A stretch of 7,635 bases of DNA from Syntrophomonadaceae bacterium. GTDB lineage: Bacteria; Bacillota; Dethiobacteria; DTU022. Under the pieces are notes generated by a model. That model did no database searches, was not told where the DNA came from, and was given only the letters and a program-made list of their open reading frames with translations. Below are positions 6,074 to 7,635 of the stretch, piece after piece (within the stretch, counting starts at the first letter, position 1; each line of letters starts with the position of its first letter). Position numbers and translations under genes: made by a program. The stretch is taken from contig SKWE01000081.1 in assembly GCA_007129055.1 (NCBI GenBank), forward strand, positions 1 through 7,635. Reading direction: 5' to 3'.

Positions 6074-7635
6074 ATGATTGAACTCTTTTATTCAAATAGA
6101 ACTGAAGCCCTGCTGAACAACCTCGCTTTTAACCTGGAGCAAGTGCAGGGGGAAGGGCTGCACCCGCTGGAACCGGTAGAGATTATTGTACCCAACCGCA
6201 ACATGGAAAGCTGGGTTCGCCTGGGGATAGCACAGGCCAAAGGTATCGCAGCAAACGTTAAATTCAAATGGCTTGAAAGCTACATCAGCGGGCTGGTCAG
6301 CACCTCTTTCCACGAAAAGTTCAGGCTTGCAGATTACCAGATAACGGAAGCCGCGATCCTGGCAGCCCTTTTAGATGACCAGCTGCTTCAAAATAAAGAA
6401 TTCAGGCCAATTAACAGTTACCTTGAAAATAAAAACCTCAATAACACAATAAATAATCTTTCCGCGGGCTTCGACAGTTACCTGGGGGTTGACGGTACCG
6501 ATATCCGCAGGGTTCAACTGGCATCCAGGATGGCATCGCTCTTCCAGGAATATTCATTTTCCCGGCCTGAGATGATTTCCGCCTGGCGGGGAGAAACAGG
6601 CGGCAGCGGATTTGAAGACCAGGATGCACACCCTTTCGGCAAACCCGAAAGGGCTGAACCATATATGACCGAAACAGTAAGCTGGCAAAAAGCCCTCTGG
6701 CTTTCCGTTTTTGGAACAGGAGGTATCCTGGAGAAAAACCGACCGCCCGGAGGGGGAGAATGGATTACCATAGACCAACTGGCTTATAACAGCAGTTTTT
6801 TTGAGCTGCCGAAAGAAACCTGCCTGAAACCTGTTCATATTTTCGGGGTTTCCTACATGGCCAGAATTTACCAGGTGTTGTTTGCCAGGCTCGGTGAAAT
6901 AAGCACTTTATATGTTTATTCATTAAACCCCTGTGCTGAATTCTGGGAAGATGTAGAAACAGACCGGGAATATATTCACCGCCTGGGCCGCGAAGTTTAC
7001 AGGCGCAAAAAAAAGATGTGGGAAGGCCGGGAAGAACCTGGTACAGATGACCCTTTCGGTCTTTTCGAAGCCGACAACCCGGCGCTTCGCTACTGGGGGC
7101 GGCCCGGCAGGGAGCATGTTCGTTTGCTGGGCGAATTAACCGATTGCGATTTCTACGATGCTTTTGTCAATCCCCTGGAAGGCGGCAGCGGGCTGCTGCA
7201 TCACCTGCAAAAAGATATTTTAGACAGGAATCCTGAAAAAACCATAAAAGATGGCTTTCTGCAGACAGATGACACAATAAAAATGGTAGCTGCCCCTTCT
7301 GTGCGGAGGGAAGTTGAATGGGTGGCTGATCAAATCTGGAACCTGATGCGCAGTGATAGCCTTTTACACGGACAGGTTCCCCTAAGATTCAGTGATATTG
7401 CCGTTATTATCAACAGCGCTGAGCACGAACGCTACCTGCCCCAGATAGAAACTATTTTTAACGCCTGTCAAAACCTGCCCTTTACGGTTTCCGATCTGCC
7501 GGGCAAGGCAGGCAGCAAAATGATTGAAGCGATGAACCTGCTGCTTAAACTTCCTTTCGGCCGTTTTACCAGGACAGAGATGTTGACTTTTATGAGTCAT
7601 CCCGCAGTGATCAGCCGTTTTGAACATCTTACCCC
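6074..7635 (+). CDS. recC: RecC, exodeoxyribonuclease V gamma subunit, N-terminal part
   Basis: The frame from the ATG at 6074 is open to the right edge: 520 complete codons, roughly half of the usual length (E. coli RecC is 1122 residues). RecC is the subunit of RecBCD that splits the DNA strands and scans for Chi during double-strand break repair and degradation of linear DNA. The protein follows the family: FYSNRTEALL (5-14), VEIIVPNRNMESWVRLGIAQ (35-54), KGIAANVKF (56-64), VHIFGVS (254-260), LNPCAEFW (284-291), NPALRYWGRPGRE (335-347, compare NPLLASWGKLGRD in E. coli), APSVRREVEWVADQI (407-421) and LLKLPFGRFTRTEMLTFMSH (490-509). As expected for RecC there is no Walker A motif in the helicase-like fold. 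GGAG at 6061-6064, nine bases upstream, supports the start. recB and recD are expected further right but are not visible. Antisense reading frames over it are shadows. Confidence 0.93.
   Translation, partial: MIELFYSNRTEALLNNLAFNLEQVQGEGLHPLEPVEIIVPNRNMESWVRLGIAQAKGIAANVKFKWLESYISGLVSTSFHEKFRLADYQITEAAILAALLDDQLLQNKEFRPINSYLENKNLNNTINNLSAGFDSYLGVDGTDIRRVQLASRMASLFQEYSFSRPEMISAWRGETGGSGFEDQDAHPFGKPERAEPYMTETVSWQKALWLSVFGTGGILEKNRPPGGGEWITIDQLAYNSSFFELPKETCLKPVHIFGVSYMARIYQVLFARLGEISTLYVYSLNPCAEFWEDVETDREYIHRLGREVYRRKKKMWEGREEPGTDDPFGLFEADNPALRYWGRPGREHVRLLGELTDCDFYDAFVNPLEGGSGLLHHLQKDILDRNPEKTIKDGFLQTDDTIKMVAAPSVRREVEWVADQIWNLMRSDSLLHGQVPLRFSDIAVIINSAEHERYLPQIETIFNACQNLPFTVSDLPGKAGSKMIEAMNLLLKLPFGRFTRTEMLTFMSHPAVISRFEHLT

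Noticed and set aside
6092..7627. Several minus-strand frames of 64-94 codons opposite recC
   Set aside because: They are antisense shadows of a continuous, confidently recognised recC frame and show no family motifs.

Overview
The window looks like ordinary chromosomal DNA from an anaerobic bacterium with sigma70-type promoters and clear Shine-Dalgarno sites. Three things suggest a Gram-negative relative of the Desulfobacterota: a RecBCD-type RecC, a PEP-synthase-like protein with a receiver-like head, and a soluble histidine kinase paired with an NtrC-type regulator. That placement is an inference with low confidence. There are no RNA genes, insertion sequences, CRISPR arrays or attachment sites that I can support.

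Layout, left to right. (1) 1-140, minus strand: the first 46 codons of a PEP/pyruvate-binding (PEP synthase-like) protein that runs off the left edge. (2) 141-320: a divergent control region with candidate promoters on both strands, a 10/11 direct repeat and a near-perfect inverted repeat. (3) 321-1682, plus: complete gdhA, the NADP-type glutamate dehydrogenase. (4) 1708-1745: a terminator hairpin between convergent genes. (5) 4806 down to 1761, minus: a two-gene operon of a soluble histidine kinase and an NtrC-architecture response regulator that overlap by 8 bases. (6) 4807-5020: the promoter and leader of that operon. (7) 5803 to 5021, minus: an integral membrane protein of the dolichol/phytol kinase (CTP-dependent lipid kinase) family with a near-consensus promoter. 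(8) 5804-6073: a divergent intergenic region. (9) 6074 to the right edge, plus: the first 520 codons of recC, which stays open to the end of the window.

The most unusual item is the response regulator. Its receiver domain and Fis-type DNA-binding domain look intact. Its central AAA+ domain has lost the GAFTGA loop, which is replaced by a longer Lys/Ser-rich stretch. It also has Lys in place of the Walker B Asp and changed sensor I and sensor II residues. It therefore probably works as a phosphorylation-controlled DNA-binding protein that does not activate sigma54. RecC is a confident call, but the positions that align with several E. coli Chi-contact residues differ, so this host probably recognises a different Chi sequence.

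How the genes relate: gdhA assimilates ammonium, and the two-component pair is convergent with it across a shared terminator. Nothing in the sequence proves that the pair controls gdhA. The lipid kinase and recC are divergent and look functionally unrelated.
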